From assembly GCF_014635825.1 (NCBI RefSeq), contig NZ_BMDO01000006.1, positions 1 through 64,000 of the forward strand: a DNA stretch of 64,000 bases, written 5' to 3'. Shown piece after piece: positions 9,178 through 18,486 of this stretch. This stretch comes from Mucilaginibacter galii. GTDB taxonomy: Bacteria; Bacteroidota; Bacteroidia; Sphingobacteriales; Sphingobacteriaceae. The translations under genes and the position numbers were made by a program. The stretch's first letter is position 1; each line of letters begins with the position of its first letter. The notes under the pieces are model-generated. The model was not told where the DNA came from, searched no databases, and worked only from the letters and a program-made list of their open reading frames with translations.

Positions 9178-9609
9178 ATGAAAGAAATTTTGCACCGATC
9201 TGATTGCCCGATAGGCTATTCATTAGATTACTTAGGCGACAAATGGGTACTTTTAATCTTAAGGGATCTGATTTTTACCAATAAATCGAGTTATGGTGAT
9301 TTTCTCGCCTCTGATGAAAAGATCGCTACCAATATTCTTGCCGACCGGCTTAAGCTGCTCGAAGCAAACGGCTTTATAAAATCTACCGTATCTGCGGAAA
9401 AGAAGAACAAGTTTATCTACAGCCTTACAGAGAAAGGCATCGACTTGATTCCGGTAATTATTGAGCTGATGATTTGGGGGTCAAAGTATGATTCACACGA
9501 TGTAAAGGACGTGGTCAAAAAATTGGAAAAAGACAAGGAGGGCACCATAAAGCAACTCCGGGATAAGCTATCAGCACGCATCAATAGCGATGTTCCTTCG
9601 GGTGAATAA
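9178..9609 (+). CDS. HxlR-family transcriptional regulator
   Basis: 143 residues with the HxlR winged-helix signature: an N-terminal cysteine (SDCPIGYSLDYLGDKWVLLILRDL), then the recognition region KIATNILADRLKLLEANGFI and a wing (KNKFIYSLTEKG). HxlR/YodB/HypR regulators often sense reactive electrophiles or thiol stress through that cysteine and control a neighbouring oxidoreductase. The divergent SDR gene and the palindromic sites between the two fit this. The C-terminus carries a charged extension of about 35 residues. Confidence 0.87.
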   Translation: MKEILHRSDCPIGYSLDYLGDKWVLLILRDLIFTNKSSYGDFLASDEKIATNILADRLKLLEANGFIKSTVSAEKKNKFIYSLTEKGIDLIPVIIELMIWGSKYDSHDVKDVVKKLEKDKEGTIKQLRDKLSARINSDVPSGE

Positions 9610-9765
9610 CGTAATTTGAGATAAATACGGAAACGCCATGCATTTGATAAGTTCGTTTCAGTTGCCAGATCGCCGCGTTCAACCTGATATATGCCGCGTT
9701 CAAGGCTTTCCCCTTTATATTAAGCAAGTTAAACTGTTAGTTTACCTAAGTTATTAAAATGGTAT

Positions 9766-10695
9766 ATGAAAAAATTCATGTTTATCGCAGCATCGGCAAT
9801 TATCATTGTGTTGATATCCCTTCAGTTTTTCAGGCCGGAGATCAGTCATCCACCTGTAACCGGAGATTTGCAGGCGCCAACAAATGTAAAGGCTATTTTG
9901 GTGAGGGCTTGTTATGATTGCCACTCTAACCAAACTAATTTGCGCTGGTATGATCAAGTACAGCCTGTATATTGGCAGGTAGCCGAGCATGTTCGCCAGG
10001 GGCGTAAGGGTTTAAATTTTTCTAATTGGGATAAGTTATCTCCAATGGACAGGAAAGGTAAACTGTGGGAAGCTGTAAATCAGATTGAACAAGGTGCTAT
10101 GCCTATTAAAAGCTATGCATTTGTACATACCGATGCGAAGGTGTCAAAACAGGATTTAGAAGTTCTGAAAAACTATCTGATCGGTATGGTACACGAAACG
10201 CCCGATGACACCGCAAAGATACATGCCCGTAACAAGCAATTACAGGCTAAGACCAACCAAACTCAGCAAAACCTGCCTGAGAGCTTAAATGGGATAACTT
10301 ATATTCCGGATTACAACAACTGGCAAGTGATAAGCACCTCAGACAGATTTGATAACGGCACCATGCGCGTAATATACGGCAATGATGTTGCTGTAAAAGC
10401 CGTTAAAGAGCATCACATTAACCCATGGCCCAACGGTACAATTTTCGCTAAAGCCGCCTGGGACAAGCTGGAAGACAAACAAGGCAACGTGACTACCGGC
10501 GCATTCAAGCAGGTGGAGTTCATGATCAAAGATAATGTGAAATATCGGACAACCAATGGTTGGGGCTTTGCGCGGTTTAAGACCCCTAAACTCAAGCCCT
10601 ACGGCAAAGACGGTATGTTCACTACAGAATGTATCAACTGTCATAAACCAATGAAAGATAACGACTTTGTTTTCACCTTTCCCATCAAAAACTAA
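9766..10695 (+). CDS. haem-binding / cytochrome P460-domain protein
   Basis: 309 residues with an N-terminal membrane anchor or signal (residues 4-22). The first half is a haem-binding domain with CYDCH at 49-53 and the surrounding SNQTNLRWYDQVQPVYWQV typical of Bacteroidota haem-binding-domain proteins. The second half resembles cytochrome P460 (DNGTMRVIYGN, then WGFARF) and ends with CINCH at 289-293. Two CxxCH motifs imply covalent c-type haem on the periplasmic side. It is first in a four-gene operon with a lipoprotein and a two-component pair (gaps or overlaps of 2, -4 and -20). An oxidase or haem sensor role is possible; the substrate is unknown. Confidence 0.8.
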   Translation: MKKFMFIAASAIIIVLISLQFFRPEISHPPVTGDLQAPTNVKAILVRACYDCHSNQTNLRWYDQVQPVYWQVAEHVRQGRKGLNFSNWDKLSPMDRKGKLWEAVNQIEQGAMPIKSYAFVHTDAKVSKQDLEVLKNYLIGMVHETPDDTAKIHARNKQLQAKTNQTQQNLPESLNGITYIPDYNNWQVISTSDRFDNGTMRVIYGNDVAVKAVKEHHINPWPNGTIFAKAAWDKLEDKQGNVTTGAFKQVEFMIKDNVKYRTTNGWGFARFKTPKLKPYGKDGMFTTECINCHKPMKDNDFVFTFPIKN

Positions 10696-10697
10696 CC

Positions 10698-11177
10698 ATG
10701 AAAGTGATATTCAAAATTCTGCTCGCTTCCCTTGCTATATTCAGCGGTTGCAAGCCTTCGCCCGGGGCAGATGTATTAATCAATCAGAAAGCATCCTTGC
10801 CAGAAAGCTTTAAACTTTCAGAACTGCATCAAAAGGTAATTACTTCCTTTATCAATAATCGTAAACATACCACGAGTATTTTATATGGCAATAATCAGGC
10901 GTATGCCGCAGCAAATGGAGGTACGTCAATTAGAAGTTCAGGCCAATCGTTTACATTGGTAACCTGGCAACAGCAGGATGACGCTCATTGGTTTGGCGCA
11001 CGCATACCCGGAGATCTGATCTCGGCAGAAACACTCCATTTGGCTGATTCCTGTTCGCGGATTATTTATCATTACCAAAAGTTTAAAGGCAAAGAATTAG
11101 CTAAGTTAGCCGATACAACAGGAAACGCTGCCCGTGTGAAATTCATATTATCGCAACAAGCGTCTATTATGCCATGA
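10698..11177 (+). CDS. P460-like small lipoprotein
   Basis: 159 residues with a lipoprotein signal ending in FSGC (Cys18). The mature part contains TSILYGNNQAYAAA and FTLVTWQQQDDAHWFGARIPG, which echo the strand-turn of the upstream P460 domain (TMRVIYGN...), but no CxxCH is present. I infer a P460-fold protein without covalent haem or with another ligand; this is weaker than for its neighbour. It starts 2 bases after the haem protein and overlaps the kinase gene by 4 bases, so it belongs to the same operon and probably the same periplasmic function. Confidence 0.6.
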   Translation: MKVIFKILLASLAIFSGCKPSPGADVLINQKASLPESFKLSELHQKVITSFINNRKHTTSILYGNNQAYAAANGGTSIRSSGQSFTLVTWQQQDDAHWFGARIPGDLISAETLHLADSCSRIIYHYQKFKGKELAKLADTTGNAARVKFILSQQASIMP

Positions 11178-12217
11178 TTTTTGAAAGATACATACGGCCT
11201 GAAAGCTCCAGGGTATTCGCCATTTCACCAAGGGTGATCTGGCTGTCTGCCCTTTTTATGGGTATACTGGCTTCCATTCCAAAGATATTGCAATTACAGG
11301 TAAGCCTAAATGAAGTTATTGTAGACTGTATCATTGCTTTCTTCTACTCACTATACGTGTGGTTTTATAACTTATATACCCTCCCGAAATACACCAACCA
11401 AGCAATTACCACCAAATTTTTTGGAGCGCGTTTGACCAGGAGCCTTATACTTGGTGTTTTGGTTATGGGCATACTGGTCATCATTAATCAGCTGTTATTT
11501 AAAGACCGTTTAATTGGCGCCATGATACTGATGTACCAGTTTAGAGGGATCTTGATCAACCTGACCATCTACATGTTCATATACCTGCTTTACCAAAGTT
11601 ATAAGAACCAGCTCATAGCCATAGAACTGGAACGTACAAAGGCCGACCATCTGGAAGCCAGGTACGAGCTATTGAAGCAACAGGTTAACCCACACTTCTT
11701 GTTCAATAGCTTAAACACGCTCAAATCTATGGTGGAGATCGGTGATGCGCATTCGGCAGATTTTATCGTGAAGTTATCTGACTTTTATCGCTTTTCTTTG
11801 GAAACCCGGCAAAAAGACGTTGTATCGTTACAGGAAGAACTTAAAATATTAGAAGCCTATTTTTTCCTCATACAGGCACGCTTTGAAGATGGGGTATCCT
11901 TAAAAATAACTATCTCGCCTGAACATTACAAAGCTATGATTCCAACGTTCACCCTTCAATTATTGGCAGAGAACGCTGTGAAGCACAATATTATTTCCAT
12001 TGATCAGCCATTGCAGGTGAGCATTAGTTCTTTAGCAGATCGGATCATCGTTCAGAATAATTTGCAGTTGAAAAATATGCCGGAACCTTCAACCAGGATT
12101 GGTTTGGAAAACATTAACCAACGTTACCTGCACTTAACCGGACAGCCCATAGAGGTGATTGCCGATGATCGATATTTTACAGTAAAACTTCCGGCTTATG
12201 AATATCCTGGTCATTGA
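11174..12217 (+). CDS. LytS/YehU-type sensor histidine kinase
   Basis: 347 residues with four predicted membrane helices in the first 140 residues, a short coiled linker, then the His_kinase signature QQVNPHFLFNSLNTLKSM (phosphorylated His at about residue 174) and a C-terminal ATPase domain (FTLQLLAENAVKHNI, RIGLENINQRY). It lacks a large extracytoplasmic domain, so the signal may be sensed in the membrane or through partner proteins. It overlaps the upstream lipoprotein by 4 bases and the response regulator by 20, so the four genes form one transcript. Confidence 0.88.
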   Translation: MIFERYIRPESSRVFAISPRVIWLSALFMGILASIPKILQLQVSLNEVIVDCIIAFFYSLYVWFYNLYTLPKYTNQAITTKFFGARLTRSLILGVLVMGILVIINQLLFKDRLIGAMILMYQFRGILINLTIYMFIYLLYQSYKNQLIAIELERTKADHLEARYELLKQQVNPHFLFNSLNTLKSMVEIGDAHSADFIVKLSDFYRFSLETRQKDVVSLQEELKILEAYFFLIQARFEDGVSLKITISPEHYKAMIPTFTLQLLAENAVKHNIISIDQPLQVSISSLADRIIVQNNLQLKNMPEPSTRIGLENINQRYLHLTGQPIEVIADDRYFTVKLPAYEYPGH

Positions 12218-12965
12218 AGACGAGTTGAAAACGGCGAGGGCTCTGATTAAGCTAATTGAAACTGTTCGCCCGGGAAGTAGAATAGATGGCCCTTTGCAAC
12301 GGGTGTCATCAGCGGTTGATTTTCTATCATCGCACCCCTCTCCCGATCTGATCTTTATGGACATTCAACTCGCAGATGGTTTATCGTTCGAAATCTTTGA
12401 AAAGATAAAAGTTGAAGCGCCGGTCATATTTTGTACTGCTTTTGACGAGTATGCCCTTAAAGCATTTAAAGCCAATGGTGTCGACTACATTTTAAAGCCG
12501 TTCTCAGAAGAAACCATTAAGGCCGCTTTTGCTAAGCTCGAAAAAATCGGCAGCGCTTTAGGAGCCCACTCCGTACCAACATCTTTAATAACGCAACTCC
12601 TTCAGGCAAACCAGCCAAAAGCCGAAAAACAAAGTTTTTTGGTTTTTAAGAGTGGAAGCTACAAAACGGTGCCCATTCCTGATATAGCTTACTTTTTTAT
12701 CCGCAATGAACAAACTACCCTGATCACGTTTGAAGGCGAGATGTTTGGTATTGATCAATCCTTAGAAGAAACGGCTAATCAGTTAGGCGACAAAAGCTTT
12801 TTTAAGCTAAACAGACAATATCTGATCGCCTTTAAAGCCGTTAAGGAAGTTGAACACTATTTCGCCCGTAAATTATTCATCAAACTTACCGTGCAAACAG
12901 AAGAAAAGCTATTAGTTGGAAAAGACAAAACAACAGCCTTCCTGCAATGGCTTGAAGAGCGTTAG
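12198..12965 (+). CDS. LytTR-family response regulator
   Basis: 255 residues. The receiver domain covers about 1-120 with the acidic pair at the start (VIEDE), phospho-acceptor Asp55 in LIFMDIQL, Thr in FCTAFDEYA and Lys in YILKPF. The LytTR DNA-binding domain covers about 150-250 (FLVFKSGSYKTVPIPDIAYFFIRNE ... FFKLNRQYLI). It pairs with the overlapping LytS-type kinase. Likely targets are its own operon or cell-surface/redox genes; no binding site was identified. Confidence 0.9.
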   Translation: MNILVIEDELKTARALIKLIETVRPGSRIDGPLQRVSSAVDFLSSHPSPDLIFMDIQLADGLSFEIFEKIKVEAPVIFCTAFDEYALKAFKANGVDYILKPFSEETIKAAFAKLEKIGSALGAHSVPTSLITQLLQANQPKAEKQSFLVFKSGSYKTVPIPDIAYFFIRNEQTTLITFEGEMFGIDQSLEETANQLGDKSFFKLNRQYLIAFKAVKEVEHYFARKLFIKLTVQTEEKLLVGKDKTTAFLQWLEER

Positions 12966-13083
12966 GTTATCAATGATAGCGGCATTGGAACCCCCGGGTC
13001 GCGGCCCGAAGTATTACGATAAATCTGCCGCCACTTAGGTTATTCCAACTAATCGGCCCTTCCACCAGCGAGCGTTATAGGCA

Positions 13084-14064
13084 TCAAGCCAGGTGCATGA
13101 CCGCGTATAACGCAGAACCGCTGATCGCTATCCAAAGCACAATGGCCTGGATCATGGGTTTTAAGCCTACTGCCGCCAATACCTGCCGGGATAAGCCGGC
13201 ACCAATCAAAAATAGTGTTAAGGTTAAGCCTGCTTTGGCCGCTGCAACCATATAATGGCTGATGCCGGCTACGGCATGTATATAAGTATTGGTAATCATA
13301 GCAAGCACAAACAAACCTATAAAGTAAGGGACGCTGATCTTTTTGGACTTGTTGTTAAAGATAAAGGTAGATAGAAAGGCTACCGGTATGATCCAAAGCG
13401 CCCGCGCCAGCTTTACGGTAGTCGCTACCTCCAGCGCATGCGGCCCATATTTGCTCGCCGCGCCTACCACCGAACTGGTATCATGTATGGCAATGGCGCA
13501 CCATAAACCAAACTGTGACTGGCTTAAATGCAAATGATGACCAATCACCGGAAAGATGAATAACGCAACAGAATTCAGAATAAATACGCAACCTAAAGCA
13601 ACAGAAATCTGCTTTTCCTCGGCCTTGATAACCGGTGAGATAGCTGCAATGGCACTGCCCCCGCAGATAGCTGTTCCGGCAGAAATTAAATAAGAAGTTT
13701 TCTTTTCAATACCGAGCCACTTGCCCATCAGATAACCGGATATCAAAGTACAAGAAATGGATGCGACCGTGAAGAGGATACCTTCTTTACCTGCTTGCAG
13801 GGCACTGTGTACATTCATGCCGAAGCCCAGCCCTACGACCGAAAATTGGAGCAAAATATGCGTTGCTTTATGGTTCAAATGCAGGTAAGGATGTCCCGTA
13901 CACTGCGCAATGATAAGTCCCATAAGTAAAGCAATGGCAGGACTCACCAGTGGGGAAAGGCACAGGGCGATGCATGCCATGAAGATAATTTTGCGTGACG
14001 GTTCACTGACCTGTAATAATAAACCTTGTCCTTGATGGGTAAATGGATAGTTTGAAGTTGCCAT
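13084..14064 (-). CDS. YeiH-family putative sulfate exporter
   Basis: 326 residues with about ten membrane helices and the family motifs (GLIIAQCTGHP, VVGLGFGMN, SAGTAICGGSAIAA, HDTSSVVGAASKYG). UPF0324/YeiH proteins are inner-membrane transporters linked to sulfite/sulfate or cysteine-related export. It lies downstream of a LysR gene on the same strand, the usual context for YeiH, with sulfur genes farther upstream. Substrate assignment comes from the family and context. Confidence 0.85.
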   Translation of the reverse strand: MATSNYPFTHQGQGLLLQVSEPSRKIIFMACIALCLSPLVSPAIALLMGLIIAQCTGHPYLHLNHKATHILLQFSVVGLGFGMNVHSALQAGKEGILFTVASISCTLISGYLMGKWLGIEKKTSYLISAGTAICGGSAIAAISPVIKAEEKQISVALGCVFILNSVALFIFPVIGHHLHLSQSQFGLWCAIAIHDTSSVVGAASKYGPHALEVATTVKLARALWIIPVAFLSTFIFNNKSKKISVPYFIGLFVLAMITNTYIHAVAGISHYMVAAAKAGLTLTLFLIGAGLSRQVLAAVGLKPMIQAIVLWIAISGSALYAVMHLA

Positions 14065-14162
14065 ACGTTTCTTTTGATATCCAAAGGTCTATCAGAACGC
14101 CGGTCAATTTTCATCATCAATTTGAATGATTGATAACTTTAAGTTATGGATTTTGTACCTCT

Positions 14163-15059
14163 CTATTGGGGGCGGTAAGCCAGCGCAAAGCGTATGAAAA
14201 GTTCCACCAGCGAAGTTGGCTGGCCATGAGGCTGAATAAAATAGAATGGCCGCACCATTGACAAGTCTTTCACGTCGATAATTTTAAGAGAGCCCGTTTT
14301 TAGTTCGTTGATGATCGATTGTACCGACAGGAACGCAAAACAATTGCTGCTTTGCAGATACGATTTGATGCTTTCCGTGCCGCCCAGCTGCATTTCCGGC
14401 TGGAGGTCAGAAAGCTTAAGGTGCAATGGTTTGAGTGCGTGGGCAATGACATCCAGCGTACCTGATCCCGGTTCGCGAAGCAGCATCGGTAACGATTTTA
14501 GTTCGTCGGGTTTGATGGTGTCCTTTTTGACTAAACTATTGTCAGCACGGCATACCAGTACCAGTTCATCCTTTAAAAATTCCTGGTAGCCGATCTGCGG
14601 GTTGCGGTGTATACCTTCTACAATGCCCAAGTCGATCTCCTTTGCGAGCAAAGCCTCTTCTATTTGCTCTGTATTGCCGGAGATCAGCTTGATCTGCACT
14701 TCTTTAAACTTTTTGCGAAACTGTGCCAGTACCGGAGGAATTACATACTGCGCTACGGTATTGCTGCCGCCAATGCGCAGGATGCCTGCATGCTGCTTTA
14801 CCAGTTGATGCATGTCAAAATCCAATTCATTGTAAGTACCGCTAAGCTGCTCCGTATATCGTAAAAGCAAGGTACCAGCCGGTGTCAGGCTAATCTTTCT
14901 ATTGCCGCTTCGCTCAAACAGTGTAGTTTTGAAGTGCGTTTCTAGCTCCTGGATGTGTTTAGTTACAGCCGGCTGGCTGATATACAATTCTGCAGACGCC
15001 TTAGTAAAGTTAAGCCTTTTAGCAACAGTGTAAAAAACCCGAAGACGGAAATCAAGCAT
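14163..15059 (-). CDS. LysR-family transcriptional regulator
   Basis: 298 residues. The N-terminal winged helix-turn-helix covers about 1-60 (YTVAKRLNFTKASAELYISQPAVTKHIQELETHF), followed by a periplasmic-binding-protein-like effector domain with GTESIKSYLQSS near 225. It resembles CysB/YeiE-type regulators found next to yeiH, so it likely controls the adjacent exporter 98 bases downstream. The ligand is unknown, perhaps a sulfur metabolite given the neighbourhood. Confidence 0.87.
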   Translation of the reverse strand: MLDFRLRVFYTVAKRLNFTKASAELYISQPAVTKHIQELETHFKTTLFERSGNRKISLTPAGTLLLRYTEQLSGTYNELDFDMHQLVKQHAGILRIGGSNTVAQYVIPPVLAQFRKKFKEVQIKLISGNTEQIEEALLAKEIDLGIVEGIHRNPQIGYQEFLKDELVLVCRADNSLVKKDTIKPDELKSLPMLLREPGSGTLDVIAHALKPLHLKLSDLQPEMQLGGTESIKSYLQSSNCFAFLSVQSIINELKTGSLKIIDVKDLSMVRPFYFIQPHGQPTSLVELFIRFALAYRPQ

Positions 15060-15251
15060 ACCGCAAAACTAACCGGAATAATTTAAATTAAGTTGAGGAA
15101 GTAATTGAAATAATTTCAACCTTTAAACTCTTATAATTGTGTTATCGAACTAGTGGCACTTCAATTAGCATGGTAACCGATCTTAATTAAAGGGCAGCCC
15201 TTTAGTAAGCAATTGAAAGGTTCCTGTTTAAATAAGTAATGAAGTTGTAGG

Positions 15252-16583
15252 CTAAAGAAATAAGCTTACCGCTTCGCCCATATCCAGCACCTTTACCTTG
15301 CCAGACAATGCCTTTTGCAGGATGCTACTGCCAGCCGCACTACGGTAACCACCAGCGCAGTGTACGACCACAGATTTGTTGGTCGGAATTTCTGCTACCC
15401 TTTCCCGCAACTCCGGCAAGGGAATAGTCAAAGCGTTTTCAAATAAAGGATGTTCTCTCACCTCGGTGCTATTTCGCATATCAACAATTGTATAATCACC
15501 CTTATGTGCACTGAAGTTTTCTACATCAAAGTTGCCCGTGAATTCGCTTCCCCCGTCAGAAACGAAAGCACCGCCAATAAATTTCTCATAACCTATTTTG
15601 GCTGTGCGGCGGATTAAATCCCTCAAAACCTGTTCATTTTCTGCCAGCAGATAAAATGGCTCCCCCGGAGCAATAATGCTGCCCAGCCATGTTTCAAACT
15701 TCGCCCCGTTTTGAATATTAAGTGCACCCGGCAGATGCCCTTGCTTGAATTGCTGTTGCGGCCGCGTATCCACGATGGCCATATTGGCATTCAGTCGGTG
15801 CGGCTTTTCCTGAGGAACAGTCGCTATAGCTGCCATGAATGCTTCTGCACCCTGTTTGTTAAGATCTACATCGTAGGGAAAATACTTAGGAATAAACGGC
15901 TGGTCTTCCAGCAGCGCTTGTATAAATCGATCTTCCGCCATTTCCTGCAGAGACCAGTTAGCTGATTTTTCAGCACCTATTGTACTTTCGGTAGCATCAC
16001 TCAACGACTTGCCGCATAAAGTACCTGCGCCATGTGCCGCGTATACGAGTACCTCATCATTCAGAGTAGCCAGTCTGCGCAGTGACCGGTACATCGCAGC
16101 TGCCAGTTCTTCTCTTTTTACAGTCAACGTTCCGGTGGTCTCCCTAAGATCAGGCCGGCCGCAGTCACCAATAAATAAGGTGTCACCTGTAAAAACGGCT
16201 ACATTTTTTCCTTCATGTTCTACGACTACAGAAATACTGTCCGGCGAGTGCCCCGGCGTATTCCAGGCCTTGAGCCTGACCTTTCCCAGGGTAATAACAT
16301 CACCATCATCAAATGTCTGATGCGGGTAAGCGGCTTTGACCAACTTTGAGCTGTAAATCGTCGCCCCGGTAGTTTGGTGCAGTTCCAGGTGACCGCTTAC
16401 AAAGTCGGCATGGGGATGCGTCTCAATGATGCCAGTAATTTGCGCATGCTGTTTGGCCGCATAGTCGAGGTATGGCTTAATGTCCCGGGCAGGATCAATC
16501 AATATCATGCTACTTCCCCATTCGCTTAGAATAGCGTACGAAAACTGGGATAGATTTTCATCAACAAACTGTTCGATTTTCAT
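15252..16583 (-). CDS. MBL-fold hydrolase with rhodanese domains
   Basis: 443 residues. The metallo-beta-lactamase domain (about 1-240) has THPHADF at the metal site; the last histidine of the HxHxDH motif is replaced by phenylalanine, as in mononuclear persulfide-dioxygenase-like enzymes. Later ligands are in NTPGHSPDS and FTGDTLFIGDCGR. Two rhodanese-type domains follow; the second has an active-site loop CAGGYRS with Cys409, while the first (about 260-345) has no cysteine in its loop and is probably inactive. The family handles glutathione or protein persulfides. It is the last gene of a minus-strand sulfur operon with YeeE/YedE and TauE proteins. Confidence 0.87.
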   Translation of the reverse strand: MKIEQFVDENLSQFSYAILSEWGSSMILIDPARDIKPYLDYAAKQHAQITGIIETHPHADFVSGHLELHQTTGATIYSSKLVKAAYPHQTFDDGDVITLGKVRLKAWNTPGHSPDSISVVVEHEGKNVAVFTGDTLFIGDCGRPDLRETTGTLTVKREELAAAMYRSLRRLATLNDEVLVYAAHGAGTLCGKSLSDATESTIGAEKSANWSLQEMAEDRFIQALLEDQPFIPKYFPYDVDLNKQGAEAFMAAIATVPQEKPHRLNANMAIVDTRPQQQFKQGHLPGALNIQNGAKFETWLGSIIAPGEPFYLLAENEQVLRDLIRRTAKIGYEKFIGGAFVSDGGSEFTGNFDVENFSAHKGDYTIVDMRNSTEVREHPLFENALTIPLPELRERVAEIPTNKSVVVHCAGGYRSAAGSSILQKALSGKVKVLDMGEAVSLFL

Positions 16584-16643
16584 TGGATTATTTTAATGAG
16601 TGCTATTGCATTTGGGAGTTGGTGTGTCAAGTGGCTTACCTGA

Positions 16644-17054
16644 TCAATGCGGGAGCTTTTCACGGAGCTTTCCGTATAACCAGGTGCCTGCAAGGGCACT
16701 TAGCAGGGTTACGATCGTGACCAGATAGCCGCTGCTAATCTGTGCGAAGATCGGCCCCGGGCAAGCGCCGGTAACGGCCCAGCCAAAACCGAAGATTAGT
16801 CCACCATATACATTTCCCCAGTGGAACTTTTTGTCCGGAATAACGATTGCTTCTCCCTGAATGGTTTTCAGGTGTAAACGCTTAATTAACAAAACAGAGA
16901 TCATACCGACAGCAATGGCACTTCCGATAATGCCATACATATGAAAGGACTGAAGACGAAACATTTCCTGAATGCGGAACCAGGATAGCACCTGAGACTT
17001 GACCAGGATGACGCCGAACAGCAGCCCGGGAAGCAGATATTTCAAATTTCTCAT
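16644..17054 (-). CDS. YeeE/YedE-type (DUF6691) membrane protein, small half
   Basis: 136 residues from ATG 17054 (MRNLKYLLPGLLFG), which follows the upstream stop by 2 bases; an earlier in-frame ATG would overlap the neighbour. Four membrane helices are predicted. The motif FGWAVTGACPGPIFAQ carries the conserved cysteine of the YeeE/YedE family. This family moves thiosulfate or similar sulfur compounds across the inner membrane; here the protein is split in two halves encoded side by side (PmpA/PmpB-like), with this one as the second half. Confidence 0.8.
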   Translation of the reverse strand: MRNLKYLLPGLLFGVILVKSQVLSWFRIQEMFRLQSFHMYGIIGSAIAVGMISVLLIKRLHLKTIQGEAIVIPDKKFHWGNVYGGLIFGFGWAVTGACPGPIFAQISSGYLVTIVTLLSALAGTWLYGKLREKLPH

Positions 17055-17056
17055 AG

Positions 17057-17620
17057 TTATAGGAGAAGCAGGTAAGGTAGAATAAACCAGGTCATTAAAA
17101 AGCCGCCAAGCATAAAGCAGCACGTAGCTACCAGTGACGGCCACTGCAGGGAAGAAATGCCCATGATGGCGTGTCCTGAGGTGCAGCCACCTGCGTATCG
17201 GGTGCCAAAGCCCACCAGAAAGCCGCCCAGGACCGTAAAAATGAATCCCCGCAGCGTGAGGAGTTGACTGAAACTAAAGATGTCCTTTGGCAGCATTCCA
17301 CTGAAATCTCTTACGCCATGGGCCTGCAGCAAGGCTGCGGTTTTCGGGTTAATGGCTACCGGCCCGGGACTGGATAAGTAGTAAGTGGCCACAAATCCGC
17401 CCAGGATAATGCCGGCCATAAAAAACAAGTTCCAGCTTTCTTTCTTCCAGTCATAATTGAAAAAGGGTATCCCTGCAGGCAGGCAGGCGGCACAAATGTG
17501 CCGGAGTGAGGAAGAAATACCAAAGGTTTTGTTACCCAACAAGAGCAAGGCCGGTACGACCAGGCCGATCAGCGGCCCTGCGATATACCAGGGCCAGGGT
17601 TGTTGAATGTATTCGATCAT
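17057..17620 (-). CDS. YeeE/YedE family membrane protein, large half
   Basis: 187 residues with about five membrane helices. It contains [17 protein letters not shown], the family's conserved cysteine-containing loop, and a second cysteine motif ([13 protein letters not shown]). It pairs with the small half encoded 2 bases downstream and overlaps the upstream TauE gene by 4 bases. Together they would form a sulfur-compound importer. Exact substrate (thiosulfate, sulfide or polysulfide) is not visible from sequence. Confidence 0.82.
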   Translation of the reverse strand: MIEYIQQPWPWYIAGPLIGLVVPALLLLGNKTFGISSSLRHICAACLPAGIPFFNYDWKKESWNLFFMAGIILGGFVATYYLSSPGPVAINPKTAALLQAHGVRDFSGMLPKDIFSFSQLLTLRGFIFTVLGGFLVGFGTRYAGGCTSGHAIMGISSLQWPSLVATCCFMLGGFLMTWFILPYLLLL

Positions 17621-18426
17621 ATATTTATTTGATTTAATTTGAGGATAGTGGTGATCAAAATAAAGGTACCCATACCTAAAACGAACCAGCCGAAAGCAGG
17701 CTTCAATTTCTCATTGGCGAGGTACCTGCTGAGATAGGTTCCCACAAGGATACCTGCGATAGCGAACGCTGAAAATTTACTCAGAAAGTGGTAATTCAGC
17801 CCGCTTTGCCTGGTCAGATCACCAAGGAAGCCCGAAAGGGAGCTGATCGTCATGATAGATAGTGACGTACCGACCGCCTTTTTCATACTTAGCCCGGCCA
17901 GAAACACCAGTGACGGAATGATCAGAAAGCCGCCGCCAACACCTACAAAACCGGTTATCAAGCCAACAAGTAAGCTTTGCAGGATGAGCTTGGCATAACC
18001 AGGCTCTTTTTTCTGTGTATGGAACTGCTCAGGTCTGCCCTTGATCATCGAATAGGAGGCGGTCAGCATCAGTGCACCAAAAGTGAGCATTAGCAACACC
18101 GGTTTTGAAAGTTCGAAGGACCCAACATGGAACAAATGCTGTGGTATGGCCGGCATGACCCACTTTCGCATGATAAATACAGCGATCAGGGAGGGCAGGC
18201 CAAAAATCAGGGTGATCGTCAAGTCAACGTTGCCTTTGCGATAGTGGCTAAATGTGCCTGTCAAACTGGTGATACCAACTATAAATAGAGAATAACTGCC
18301 AGCCACCAATGCGTCCATCCCGAAGAGGTAGACCAGTATGGGTACGGTGAGAATCGAGCCGCCGCCGCCGATCAAACCCAGAGAAAGTCCGATTAAAACT
18401 GATGCTGAATATCCTATTAGTTCCAC
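17617..18426 (-). CDS. TauE/SafE-family permease
   Basis: 269 residues with about eight membrane helices in two repeats, each with the glycine-rich motif of the family (GLSLGLIGGGGSILTVP near the start; GLITGFVGVGGGFLIIPSL in the second half). TauE/SafE proteins transport sulfite, sulfoacetate or related organosulfur anions. It is the first gene of the operon that continues into the YeeE/YedE pair and the MBL-rhodanese enzyme. A TAnnTTTG promoter box on the minus strand is at 18446-18453. Confidence 0.85.
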   Translation of the reverse strand: MELIGYSASVLIGLSLGLIGGGGSILTVPILVYLFGMDALVAGSYSLFIVGITSLTGTFSHYRKGNVDLTITLIFGLPSLIAVFIMRKWVMPAIPQHLFHVGSFELSKPVLLMLTFGALMLTASYSMIKGRPEQFHTQKKEPGYAKLILQSLLVGLITGFVGVGGGFLIIPSLVFLAGLSMKKAVGTSLSIMTISSLSGFLGDLTRQSGLNYHFLSKFSAFAIAGILVGTYLSRYLANEKLKPAFGWFVLGMGTFILITTILKLNQINI

Positions 18427-18445
18427 GTTGTTTAAGATTGTGAAA

Positions 18446-18453
18446 CAAAGGTA
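18446..18453 (-). promoter_or_regulatory. Bacteroidota -7 box for the sulfur operon
   Basis: TACCTTTG on the minus strand matches the TAnnTTTG consensus, 20 bases before the TauE/SafE start. No convincing -33 element was placed. The nearby GGTTAAC/CCGTTAAAC sequence at 18458-18476 could be a regulator site. Confidence 0.45.
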
Positions 18454-18486
18454 GGCTGGTTAACAACCGTTAAACGGTGACTTATG

